64,000 bases of DNA. It comes from Planctomycetaceae bacterium. GTDB lineage: Bacteria > Planctomycetota > Planctomycetia > Planctomycetales > Planctomycetaceae. The stretch covers positions 1 to 64,000 of the forward strand of contig JANQRQ010000269.1 in assembly GCA_028284485.1 (NCBI GenBank), given 5' to 3'. Below are positions 7,782-16,821 of this stretch, piece after piece. Under the pieces are notes generated by a model. It saw nothing but the letters and a program-made list of their open reading frames with translations, was not told the DNA's origin and searched no databases. Each line of letters begins with the position of its first letter. Position 1 is the stretch's first letter. The translations under genes and the position numbers were made by a program.

Positions 7782-8528
7782 ATGGCTGTAGAGTTGCTTT
7801 CGGTTTGGAAAGCCTACCAATCGGGCCAATTAAGCCGTGCCATGATTCTTGTCAATTCCCACTTGGTGCGGCATAACGACGACGGTCGCGGTTGGGAGAT
7901 CCTCGGGTTGATTCAATATGCCAGAGGGAAAGTCGGCATCGCTGTGTCTGCATTGGAGCGGGCGGCATTATTTGTGCCGTTGGTCCCGGCGGCCCGAGTT
8001 TGCCTCGCGCACGGCTATGGAAGGATTGGGTGCCCAGAACTCTCCCGTGATTTGCTTTTAGAATTGATCGACGACGAGTCGGTTTCGATTCCGCTTCTGC
8101 TACAGGTTGCCGCCGGTTTGGATGCCGTCGATCAGCCAAGGTTGGCGATGCGCGCCTGCCAAGTCGCTGCCCAGCGGGATGCCGACCACGCGCAGGTTTA
8201 CTACGATCATGGATATTATGCGGCACGCAGTGGTTTTCCTCCGCATGTGACGGAGTCACTCGCGCGGAAGGCACTCGAATTGGACCCGGACAACGTCCGC
8301 TTTCGAGTGGGACTGGCTTCGATGCTGATCCGGCAAGACCGCAACGACGAGGCTTACGAATTCGTACGAGAATTTTCAAATGCTCAAATTGAGCAGATTA
8401 ACTGCCGTTGCTGTTTGGAGCGAATCGTCCAGCTATTTGAAGAAGCGCATGACTACCGTCGCGTTGTGCTGTGTCGGCAGCAGTTACTTTCTCTGGAATT
8501 GCGCGGAGTCGAGTCGGATTGTGAATAG
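7782..8528 (+). CDS. Tetratricopeptide-repeat protein
   Basis: This 248-residue all-helical protein has several TPR-like units, for example GWEILGLIQYARGKVGIAVSALERAALFVP and ALELDPDNVRFRVGLASMLIRQDR. It has no signal peptide or membrane segment. AGAGGT lies just before the ATG. The role is likely protein-protein interaction; the partner is unknown. The preceding 217-base gap shows no feature I can support. Confidence 0.75.
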   Translation: MAVELLSVWKAYQSGQLSRAMILVNSHLVRHNDDGRGWEILGLIQYARGKVGIAVSALERAALFVPLVPAARVCLAHGYGRIGCPELSRDLLLELIDDESVSIPLLLQVAAGLDAVDQPRLAMRACQVAAQRDADHAQVYYDHGYYAARSGFPPHVTESLARKALELDPDNVRFRVGLASMLIRQDRNDEAYEFVREFSNAQIEQINCRCCLERIVQLFEEAHDYRRVVLCRQQLLSLELRGVESDCE

Positions 8529-8627
8529 TCGAACCACTGCATTTTTCGCCAGTGAACCAACCGAATTGGACAAATACTTGACATTTCTATTTGAATCGCG
8601 GTGTCGAACCGAGGGGGTAGTTTGACC

Positions 8628-10157
8628 ATGACATTTTGGATGCTCGTTACTACGCATGTTCAAGCATTTCTCGGGGTCGCTTTGTTATTGTATTTCTCGG
8701 TTGTCATGCGCAACGCGGTGGCCTTATTCGCGATTCCTCTATTCAACAAGACCGTGCGGAAGTACCGAAAACAGATTCAGCTTGCTGCCGCTTCGCAAAT
8801 TCGCAAGCAATCGATGCCCGGCCGCACTTTGCCGATCCGAGACTTTGGAATCTACCTGCAGAATTCGGTGCCAATCGCTGTAATCGCTGCAGCAATCATC
8901 ATGTCGCAGCCCGGCTATACTGCTGCCGGAGAGAATTGGCCATCTTTTCAAAACGGTGGGCAGGTCTCATTGGAAAGCGACCATGCTGCCAAGCTTTCCG
9001 AAAGGAAGTGGACCGCGACAATTAAGGGCTATGGTCAATCGAGCCCCGTCGCCTTCAATGGTCAAGTGTATGTCACATCGGTCTCCGGCGAGAATAAGGA
9101 TCAGTACCACATCACAGCCTACCGCATCGCGGATGGCGAACAGATTTGGCAACACGACCTTGCCAATGCCACTCCCCAAGAAAACAACAACTATGTCAGC
9201 AAAGCGGCGCCAACCCCGGCAGCCGACGACAATGGCGTCATCTGCTCCTTTGAAGGGGGTAACCTTGTTGCATTGACTCACGAAGGAGTCGTTCGTTGGG
9301 AACGCAATCTTGTAGAGGAATATGGCGCGATCGATGCACGCCACGGATTAGCGGCCTCACTTGAACAATCAGACGATGCCGTTTTCGTTTGGGTCGAACG
9401 TCAGACCGATCCTTACGTCCTTGCTGTCGATAAACCGACTGGCAAAACGATCTGGAAAGTTCCTGGTATTGGGGCCACGAGTTGGGCAAGTCCCAGGCTG
9501 ATTGAAGTAGATGGTGGGAGTCACCTGGTACTGAGCGGTATCGGCACGCTGAAGGGGCTCGACCCAGAGACCGGAGAACAATTGTGGTCGTTCGATGGCA
9601 TTTCTGGCAATTCGACGCCGACGCCGATCCCCATGGGCGAAGGACGCTTTCTCATCGGCGCGACCGTCGGCCGCGAATCGTCTGGCGACGGCAATGCTGC
9701 GGAGTCGAACGGTGTTGTGGCAATTCAACAGGTCGAACCGGGTGTTTGGAATGTCGACTACCTGTGGAAGGCGAAACGGGCTACCAGTTCGTTCGGTTCA
9801 CCAATCATCCACTCTGGTTTCGCCTACTTCGTTAATCGTAGCGGCGTACTGTATTGTCTCGATGCGACATCCGGCCAAGAGGCGTACGCCGAACGTGTCG
9901 GAAGCAGTGTGTGGGCGACTCCAATTGCGTTTCAAAGTCGGCTGTTGTTTTTCGGAAAGGACGGCGTAGTGAAAAGCATCGCCGCGGGCAACACTTTTCA
10001 CGTGTTAGGTGAGGCCAATGTGCTTCCCGATCCTGCCGCCGACTCAGGTGCGGGCGAGGCCAATCCGTTCGGCGGTCCGACGTTGTATGCGGGGATCGCT
10101 GTCGACAACACGATTCTCGTTCGGAGTGGGAACGAGTTGATCTGTCTTGGCCCGTAG
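8628..10157 (+). CDS. PQQ-like beta-propeller repeat protein with membrane-anchored N-terminus
   Basis: About residues 100-505 form a PQQ/WD-like beta-propeller (PSFQNGGQVS, SSPVAFNGQVYVTS, AYRIADGEQIWQH, LYCLDATSGQEAYAERVGSSVWATPI). No PQQ-ligand set of a true quinoprotein is evident. The first ~90 residues carry a hydrophobic helix (FLGVALLLYFSVVMRNAVALFAI), then a basic segment and a second hydrophobic stretch (IAVIAAAIIM) that resembles a signal peptide. The ATG at 8628 follows GAGGGGG; GTG at 8601 or an internal ATG near 8814 are alternatives. Planctomycetes use such exported propellers in large numbers. Confidence 0.8.
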   Translation: MTFWMLVTTHVQAFLGVALLLYFSVVMRNAVALFAIPLFNKTVRKYRKQIQLAAASQIRKQSMPGRTLPIRDFGIYLQNSVPIAVIAAAIIMSQPGYTAAGENWPSFQNGGQVSLESDHAAKLSERKWTATIKGYGQSSPVAFNGQVYVTSVSGENKDQYHITAYRIADGEQIWQHDLANATPQENNNYVSKAAPTPAADDNGVICSFEGGNLVALTHEGVVRWERNLVEEYGAIDARHGLAASLEQSDDAVFVWVERQTDPYVLAVDKPTGKTIWKVPGIGATSWASPRLIEVDGGSHLVLSGIGTLKGLDPETGEQLWSFDGISGNSTPTPIPMGEGRFLIGATVGRESSGDGNAAESNGVVAIQQVEPGVWNVDYLWKAKRATSSFGSPIIHSGFAYFVNRSGVLYCLDATSGQEAYAERVGSSVWATPIAFQSRLLFFGKDGVVKSIAAGNTFHVLGEANVLPDPAADSGAGEANPFGGPTLYAGIAVDNTILVRSGNELICLGP

Positions 10158-10228
10158 ACTTCATCCCATTCATTCCCGCGATGAATAAGTCGATCGGACC
10201 GTCGCTGGGGGATTGAATAGGCCAAGTA

Positions 10229-12325
10229 TCACTCGATGATCGGCGTTTCCAACGTGATTGGCTCGGAACTGCCATCGGCCGCAACCGAAACGGGAATCCT
10301 CCAGCGGGCAGTATCCATTTTGCACAATCCCCCAACGCCATCGCGACAGTAGTTAAATGTCAAAGTCAAGTCGAAGGTTGCCGTGCCGGATTGGCTGGCC
10401 ATTGGAATCGCAATGGCCACGCGATCGTTCTCGGCGGTTGCTTTCTGTCGTTTACTGAGATGTTCCGGTGCAATGACTTGTTGGTCAGCGTTCGCCTGCA
10501 ATCGGTAATTGAGCGGAGCCAACGGATTGATTTTGAATCCCGTGGGGAGGTTCAACTTAATCTCAAACTGCAGAGTGCCATCGGACTGAACTGTTTGCGT
10601 TGCCACAGTCATGACCTCGGAGTTTTCCGTCAGGTACTCCAATTCTTCCGTGGGAATCGGCGTTGGCGGTTCCAGTCCGGCAATCTCAAACACTTCGAAT
10701 TGATTCGTTTTGAGATTGGCCGTGCAAATCCGATGGTTGTTCGTATCGGCAATAAAGAGCGTCTCGCCCGCGATGGCCAAACCGGCTGGTTCTGAGAATC
10801 GGGCCGGTTCAAGACGGTTCCCCGCTGTTCCGTCCCCGAGCCAGGTTGTTACCTCATTGGTATCGAGATTGATATGTTTGATTTTGTGGTTGTAACTGTC
10901 TGCGATGTACAAGGCGTCGTCAACATACGCCACACCCAGTGGATGCTGCAGTCGCGCATCAGCCCCAATGCCGTCCTTGTCGCCGAATGCAAACAATGAT
11001 TGACCGCGCGGCAGCTCTGAGGTGCCGGCGATTGTCGTCACTTCGGCATTCTCTCCGATGCCGATTTTGCGAACTGCCGATCCTTCGCTGTCAACGACGT
11101 ACATGAACGACTCACCATCGCTCACCACTCCGGATGGTTGCGCGAGCGCCGACTCCGCTAAGGGACCGTTGATAATGTCTTCGCGTCCCGTGCCGGCGTA
11201 GACCCCAATGACGTTGGTCCCCAATTCGTGCGACCACATTTGGTGCGGCCCCGCCATGGCAATGTAAAGCACGCCGTTCACATGCTCGAGAGCCCAGGGG
11301 CTATTGAGACCAGCTGTGTTGAGATGCCCACGAGAGATGCGTGCTCGGGACTGTTCACCGGTTCCCACCAGAGTCGAAACAGTTTTGGCGGTTAAGTCGA
11401 CGACTCGAATCGCGTGGTTCTCGGTGTCGGCGACATACAGCGTTTCGCCCACGAGGGCCATTCCCTGTGGATGATCGAACATCGCTTCGGAATAGGAGCC
11501 GTCCTTAAATCCCATTGCTCCGTTGCCAATAACATCGACGAGCTTGCCATCCAATGTCGAGATGACAATGCGGTTGTGGTTGCTGTCGGAGACGAATAGG
11601 CGATTGCCAGCTTCGTCGGCGTGCACTTTTCCAGGATACTTGAGTGGACCGGGCGGGACGCGATCGCGTTCGAGATCGAACCGAATCGGCGACCGGTCGA
11701 GCGTGCCTTTGGCGGAGTGATATTCGACCAATCGGGCGATAATTGCGTCGAATAACTCGCGATGCCCCTCTCCAGATTGCGATCCCAGGTAGTATCCTTC
11801 GGGATCGATCAATGCCAATGTGGGCCAGGCCCGAGTGCCGAATTTCCGCCAAATAATTCTGTTGGAATCGTTCACGACGGGATGCTCGATTTCGTAGCGG
11901 ACGATTGCTTGCCGAATGGCTTCCGAATCTTGTTCGTTGTCAAATTTCGCGGAATGCACTCCGATGACGACTAGTTCGTTCGGGTACTTCTGTTCGAGGT
12001 ATTTGAGATCCGGCAGGATGTGCATGCAGTTAATGCAACAATACGTCCAAAAGTCGAAGAGCACGATTTTTCCGCGTAAGTCCTTGAGATTGATGTCGCC
12101 GCCTGTATTCAACCAGGCCGTGCCGCCATCGAGCATGTCTTCCGGTGCTTTGGCGCGGTTGGGGAATGGATTCTCGGGAACGTTGCCTTGCTCGTCTGTG
12201 ACTTCGTCATTCGAATTGGTCGCAGATTGAGTTTCGTCCAATGGGTTCGCAGCAGCGAAACCAATAGAGGTGAGCACAACGATTCCAAGAAATAAGCCTG
12301 CAATTGCGGAATTCCGGATCGACAT
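10229..12325 (-). CDS. NHLRC2-like exported thioredoxin/NHL-propeller protein
   Basis: The start at 12325 follows a good AAAGG and gives a signal peptide (AIAGLFLGIVVLTSIGFAAA). Residues ~60-205 are a thioredoxin-fold domain with WTYCCINC (C96, C97, C100), the active-site pattern of NHLRC2 proteins. Residues ~245-570 are NHL beta-propeller repeats (LFVSDSNHNRIV, LYVADTENHAIRVVD, LYIADSYNHKIKHI, LFIADTNNHRICTA). The last ~110 residues form a beta domain resembling DsbD N-terminal-like folds, ending with CRDGVGGLCKMDTARW. The whole layout matches NHLRC2. It probably works in the periplasm on thiols. It converges with the PQQ gene. Confidence 0.9.
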   Translation of the reverse strand: MSIRNSAIAGLFLGIVVLTSIGFAAANPLDETQSATNSNDEVTDEQGNVPENPFPNRAKAPEDMLDGGTAWLNTGGDINLKDLRGKIVLFDFWTYCCINCMHILPDLKYLEQKYPNELVVIGVHSAKFDNEQDSEAIRQAIVRYEIEHPVVNDSNRIIWRKFGTRAWPTLALIDPEGYYLGSQSGEGHRELFDAIIARLVEYHSAKGTLDRSPIRFDLERDRVPPGPLKYPGKVHADEAGNRLFVSDSNHNRIVISTLDGKLVDVIGNGAMGFKDGSYSEAMFDHPQGMALVGETLYVADTENHAIRVVDLTAKTVSTLVGTGEQSRARISRGHLNTAGLNSPWALEHVNGVLYIAMAGPHQMWSHELGTNVIGVYAGTGREDIINGPLAESALAQPSGVVSDGESFMYVVDSEGSAVRKIGIGENAEVTTIAGTSELPRGQSLFAFGDKDGIGADARLQHPLGVAYVDDALYIADSYNHKIKHINLDTNEVTTWLGDGTAGNRLEPARFSEPAGLAIAGETLFIADTNNHRICTANLKTNQFEVFEIAGLEPPTPIPTEELEYLTENSEVMTVATQTVQSDGTLQFEIKLNLPTGFKINPLAPLNYRLQANADQQVIAPEHLSKRQKATAENDRVAIAIPMASQSGTATFDLTLTFNYCRDGVGGLCKMDTARWRIPVSVAADGSSEPITLETPIIE

Positions 12326-12578
12326 TCTGGCAACTATCCTTTCGGGAATTCGATTCATGGAAGGAGCCGTATTGGGGGCGTGCAATGCCCCCGCGACTCG
12401 TCAGACCGCCGGTGCTTGCTCGCTTGATTCATCGTAGCAGACGGCAATTGCAGGTCTAGTCTCTGCCCCCGATTGAGAAGCAAATGTCGGGCGAACACCG
12501 ACTTCCAATGAATGCTCTTAGAAGAATCTAACGGTATCCGTGAGTAATCCGATGAAGTTCGGGTTTCCCGCCGGCAAC

Positions 12579-13622
12579 TTACTTTCTGCCCAGCATCCGA
12601 TCGAGTGAATCGGAAGTTTGATAGATGAGAGCTTCCGGCCAGTGTTGGAACGGGTGAAAATACTCAAATGTCAAATAGCCGCGGTATCCGACTGAATCAA
12701 GGGCCGCGAGAACCGAAGGCCAGTCGGTCGTTCCATCGAGCAAGGGTCGAAACGAATACAAATTGAACTCGTTTGTGCCGCGTTTGTCGTATTCCTTGAG
12801 GTGAATGTTGCGAATGCGCTTGCCGCAAATCTTGATCCAGTGTTCGGGAAACTGATACTGCATGATATTCCCGGTATCGAAGTGAATGTTGACATAGTCA
12901 CTGTCGAAGCTGTCGACGAAGGCATTCATTTCGATGGGGCTCAGCAAGAAGCCATTGGCGAAGATATTTTCCAGGTTGAGAGAGACTCCCGCTTTTTCGG
13001 ATTCTGACAAGACATTGCCAATGGCCTCGGCAGCACGCCGGTGGCAGATATCGTTCGGCACGGGAACATCTTCTGGATCCCAGGGAATGTAGACGGCACC
13101 TGGTACAACCAGAAGATTTTGAGTCCCTAGGTCGCGGGCGGCGTGAATCATCTTCAGCGCAAGTTCTCCGCCGGTTTTGCGTCGTTCTGCGTCATTGCTT
13201 GTGAGTGAATACGGCCAAAATAGAAACGAGCAAACGCCGCTAATGTCGATGCCGATACTGCGAGCCATATCACCGATGGCCTTCAGGTCGGCGGAACTCG
13301 CTTCCGGGGAAAGGTCGCCTTCTAAATTGTAGTTGACCTCAATTCCGTCGAATCCAGCATCCTTGGCAAGTTGAAAGCATTCGCGCAAGGACATCTGATC
13401 GGGATAGGGGAAAGCCCACATATTGATGGACTTTTTCATGTTATACGGTTTACCAGGTTGCGTCGTCGGCTGAGCCTGCGAAACATTCGGCTCTGGGTCG
13501 GCAGCGATCAATCCTTGTGAGGCCAAAAACGCCGATCCGAACGCCGCCGTATAAGAGATCAGCTCTCTCCGGTCGAGTTGCGGGGCGGCGAGTCTCGGTG
13601 AAGAGTCGGCTGCATCGGTCAT
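12579..13622 (-). CDS. Exported sugar phosphate isomerase/epimerase-like TIM barrel
   Basis: The 347-residue protein carries a twin-arginine-type N-terminus (DRRELISYTAAFGSAFLAS) and then an AP-endonuclease-2/xylose-isomerase-like barrel. Candidate metal ligands are visible in LENIF, FDTGN, HLKEYD and TFEYF. It begins after AAGGGGA. The family includes hydroxypyruvate isomerase and inosose-type enzymes; the substrate is unknown. It is divergent from the alpha/beta hydrolase operon, which also encodes exported enzymes. Confidence 0.88.
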   Translation of the reverse strand: MTDAADSSPRLAAPQLDRRELISYTAAFGSAFLASQGLIAADPEPNVSQAQPTTQPGKPYNMKKSINMWAFPYPDQMSLRECFQLAKDAGFDGIEVNYNLEGDLSPEASSADLKAIGDMARSIGIDISGVCSFLFWPYSLTSNDAERRKTGGELALKMIHAARDLGTQNLLVVPGAVYIPWDPEDVPVPNDICHRRAAEAIGNVLSESEKAGVSLNLENIFANGFLLSPIEMNAFVDSFDSDYVNIHFDTGNIMQYQFPEHWIKICGKRIRNIHLKEYDKRGTNEFNLYSFRPLLDGTTDWPSVLAALDSVGYRGYLTFEYFHPFQHWPEALIYQTSDSLDRMLGRK

Positions 13623-13948
13623 GGGAATTCCCCTTTTTCTTTATATTGTTGCAGCATCGAAAACTGCGCAGTGCAGAAACAGTTTCGAAAAGTATCGACG
13701 ATTTGGCTGCAACCAGGATTAACCGGCCGCGCTGAGAGTGACTGTGGGTACGTTGAAAGCCTTGATCGTAGTGCAGTATCTCGTGGTGTTCAATATGCGG
13801 AAAATGCCAGAGAAGATCCATTGCGGCAACGGGACGTGGTATTTGACTGACGACCGGTAATGCCCATGAATTTGCTTGCTCGTCTCAGGGCGAGGCGGCA
13901 GAATGAATTGACTCTTTGCAACGGGAAAATGGCAGAAAGGATAGAGCC
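13623..13948. other. Divergent intergenic region between exported isomerase and hydrolase genes
   Basis: The 326 bases hold the ribosome binding sites of both neighbours and a possible TATAAA -10 for the minus gene near 13640. I see no convincing operator, RNA or small gene. Confidence 0.4.
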
Positions 13949-14935
13949 ATGGCGTTTTTGACTCGGCGTGACTTTCTAAAAGGAATGGCGATCGGAGCCA
14001 TGGGCATCTCCCCGATCGTGCGGGCGGACGAAGTTCCGTCATTCGAACAGCGCACATTCACATACAAGAGGGTTGGTGACCTTGAGATAAAGGCCCAAGT
14101 GTTCCAACCGCCGGTCGAACGTCCGAATCCCGTCATTATGTGGATTCATGGTGGTGCGTTGATCATGGGTTCGCGAGCAAGCGTCAGTCGACCGGTTCGC
14201 GATTCGTTCTTGAAAGCGGGATACACAATCGTATCGATCGATTACCGCTTGGCACCCGAAACGAAAGCTCCGCAGATTCTTGAAGATGTGGCCGACGCTT
14301 ACGAGTGGTTAAGGACGCAAGGGCCCGGTCTGTTCGGAGTCGATACGTCGAAGATCGCCGTCCTCGGAAGTTCTGCCGGAGGGTACTTGACGCTAACGTG
14401 CGGCTATCGTTTACAGCCGCGGCCTGTGGCGTTGGTCTCGTTTTGGGGATACGGAGATTTGCCTGGGCCCTGGTATAGCGAACCGAGTGAGTTTTATCGC
14501 CGACTGCCGTTAGTTGCGAAGGAGGATGCCTACGCCGGTGTTGGCGGCAAACCGGTGGCCGATGGCAACCAAAACCGAAACGGCCGTCGGGATTTTTATT
14601 TGTATTGTCGGCAAAACGGGCTATGGCCGAAGGAAGTGGTTGGTTTTGATCCTCACACGGAAGATGCAAAATTTGATGCGGTCTGCCCCGTGCGAAATGT
14701 CACTTCTGAGTATTCACCGACGCTATTGATTCATGGAACTGAAGATACGGACGTACCCTACGGGCAATCCGTGCTCATGGCTGGACAATTCAAAAAACAT
14801 GGTGTCGATCATCAGTTTATTACCGTGCCGGATGCGGGGCATGGACTGAGTCGTGGCGACCGCGGATTGGTGAATGCCGCTTATCGAGAAGCATTCACGT
14901 TTGTCGATAAGCGCATGCGCTTGGAGGGCCGATGA
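13949..14935 (+). CDS. Tat-exported alpha/beta hydrolase (esterase/lipase-like)
   Basis: The start at 13949 gives TRRDFLKGMAIGAMGI, a Tat signal. The enzyme shows the oxyanion HGG motif (residues 67-69), the nucleophile elbow GSSAG (Ser142), an acid in IHGTEDTDVP and a His in DAGHG. This is the pattern of the hormone-sensitive-lipase/BD-FAE-like family. It hydrolyses esters, but the substrate is unknown. It is the first gene of a co-directional group with an amidohydrolase three bases downstream. Confidence 0.9.
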   Translation: MAFLTRRDFLKGMAIGAMGISPIVRADEVPSFEQRTFTYKRVGDLEIKAQVFQPPVERPNPVIMWIHGGALIMGSRASVSRPVRDSFLKAGYTIVSIDYRLAPETKAPQILEDVADAYEWLRTQGPGLFGVDTSKIAVLGSSAGGYLTLTCGYRLQPRPVALVSFWGYGDLPGPWYSEPSEFYRRLPLVAKEDAYAGVGGKPVADGNQNRNGRRDFYLYCRQNGLWPKEVVGFDPHTEDAKFDAVCPVRNVTSEYSPTLLIHGTEDTDVPYGQSVLMAGQFKKHGVDHQFITVPDAGHGLSRGDRGLVNAAYREAFTFVDKRMRLEGR

Positions 14936-14938
14936 CTC

Positions 14939-16717
14939 ATGATCGAATGGGCATCGCGTCGGTGGATCGCCTGTCTGCTGCTTGGGACTGCGCTGCAGTT
15001 CTTTGCGTCCTCGGATTCCATTCTTGCACAAGCCGTTGATAAGAAGGTGGACGTTGTTCTGCGGAACGGCCAGGTCGTCACTGTTGATGACGACTTCAGT
15101 GTTGCTGAAGCAGTCGCGATTGACGAGGGTCGCATCCTGGCTGTCGGCAAGAATGAGACGATTAATCGACATATCGGTAGCGGGACTCGAGTTCTTGACT
15201 TGCACGGCAAGATGGTCCTCCCGGGATTAATCGAGACCCATTGTCATGCCATCGGGGTCGGGAATTCCGCTTTAGAACAGCCGTATGTGGAACTGAAGAC
15301 AATTAGCGATGTGCAAGCTTGGATTCGCAAACGGGCTGACGAAGTTCCGAAAGGGCGGTGGTTGCGCGTGCCGCGGACCGACATCACGCGGCTCGTCGAG
15401 CGACGGCACCCGACACCGGCTGAGTTAGATGCAGCTACCACGACGCACCCCGTGATCTTCAACGCAGCACGGAAAAACGTGCTGAATTCCCTAGGGTTTG
15501 AGCTTGTCGGTGTGAAGAACGATCCGCAGACAGCACCGCCGGAATTGGAAGGACGAGTTCGCCGTGACAAATCGGGGAAGCCGGTGATGATCATCGGAGG
15601 CGATAGTTACCTGCGCAAGTTTGCAACCGCCCGGGAATACAGCGAAGAAGAGACGCTGAGTGCGCTGCGACGTGTGCATCGCCGATACAACGAAGTGGGC
15701 ATAACAAGCATATTCGAGCGGGCCTCGAATCGTGAGGGCGTGGATGTTTACCGCAAGTTGCGCGATGCGGACGAACTGACGGTCCGCACAACGCTTACGA
15801 TTCGCCAGCAGTTTCGATCGGGTGACGCGGTTGGTCCCTTTTCTGAAAGCCTCGGGCTCAAAACCGGGGATGGAGACGACTGGGTACGCATCGGCCCCTT
15901 GAAGATTACCGTTGACGGCGGCATTCATTGGGGAAACACGTACCTGCGAGAAGAGTACGGTGATAAGCGGGTGGCGTTTTACGCTTTAGATGATCCACAA
16001 TACCGCGGGGATATCAGCTATTCGACCGCTCTGTTGAAGGATGTGTTCTCGGCAGGGCACCAACTCGGTTGGCAAATGTGTTGCCACGTGACAGGTGATG
16101 CCGGTGTCGATCGTGTCCTGGAGGCACTTGCCGCTGTTGATAGAGAAACTCCGATTAACGATCGGCGGTTCACCATGACACATGCTTACTTTCCCGCGAT
16201 CGATTCGATCGAACGCGCCCGAGGATTGGGCGTGTGTGTCGATACGCAGCCTTATCTGTATCTCAAAGATGCAGAGGCCATGGCCGAAGTCTATGGCACC
16301 GAATGGGCAGAGCGGTTTATCGGTCTCGGCGATTGGGTTGCCGGCGGAATTCCGTTGGCCATTAATAGTGACCATATGATTGGATTGGATCCGGATCATG
16401 CGATGAACTCGTTCAATCCGTTTTTGATGATGTGGATTGCTGTCGCTCGGCGTACGGACCAAGGGAATATCTATGGCGAGCGACAACGGTTGTCGCGGGA
16501 AGACGCATTGCGGTGCGTGACTCGGCACGCGGCCTATTTGAGCTTCGATGAAGATCGCAAGGGCTCGTTGGAAGCTGGAAAACTGGCCGATCTCGTGATC
16601 ATTGACCGCGATTATTTGACCTGTTCCGAAGAAGAGATCCGACAAATTCGTCCGCTGGCGACAATGGTTGACGGCGAATTCGTGTACACTGCCGAAGAGT
16701 GGTCACTCTCTAACTAA
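14939..16717 (+). CDS. Exported amidohydrolase (YtcJ-like, amidohydrolase family 3)
   Basis: This 592-residue protein starts with a signal peptide (WIACLLLGTALQFFASSDSILAQA). The metal-binding HCH motif of the amidohydrolase superfamily is in LPGLIETHCHAIG. Later His residues (CHVTGDAGVDR, MTHAYFPAID, INSDH) and the C-terminal GSLEAGKLADLVIIDRDY segment fit family 3. The start overlaps the ribosome region of the preceding hydrolase stop, so the two are translationally linked. The substrate is unknown; the context suggests extracytoplasmic breakdown of organic compounds. Confidence 0.9.
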   Translation: MIEWASRRWIACLLLGTALQFFASSDSILAQAVDKKVDVVLRNGQVVTVDDDFSVAEAVAIDEGRILAVGKNETINRHIGSGTRVLDLHGKMVLPGLIETHCHAIGVGNSALEQPYVELKTISDVQAWIRKRADEVPKGRWLRVPRTDITRLVERRHPTPAELDAATTTHPVIFNAARKNVLNSLGFELVGVKNDPQTAPPELEGRVRRDKSGKPVMIIGGDSYLRKFATAREYSEEETLSALRRVHRRYNEVGITSIFERASNREGVDVYRKLRDADELTVRTTLTIRQQFRSGDAVGPFSESLGLKTGDGDDWVRIGPLKITVDGGIHWGNTYLREEYGDKRVAFYALDDPQYRGDISYSTALLKDVFSAGHQLGWQMCCHVTGDAGVDRVLEALAAVDRETPINDRRFTMTHAYFPAIDSIERARGLGVCVDTQPYLYLKDAEAMAEVYGTEWAERFIGLGDWVAGGIPLAINSDHMIGLDPDHAMNSFNPFLMMWIAVARRTDQGNIYGERQRLSREDALRCVTRHAAYLSFDEDRKGSLEAGKLADLVIIDRDYLTCSEEEIRQIRPLATMVDGEFVYTAEEWSLSN

Positions 16718-16821
16718 AATGGGGCAGAAGTTGGCGGCAACATCGAGCCTTTGGCCACGGATTTCGGGTGATTTGAATCGTTTCCGTTCTAGAGCTAGAG
16801 ATCATGGGGAGTCATCGAGAT

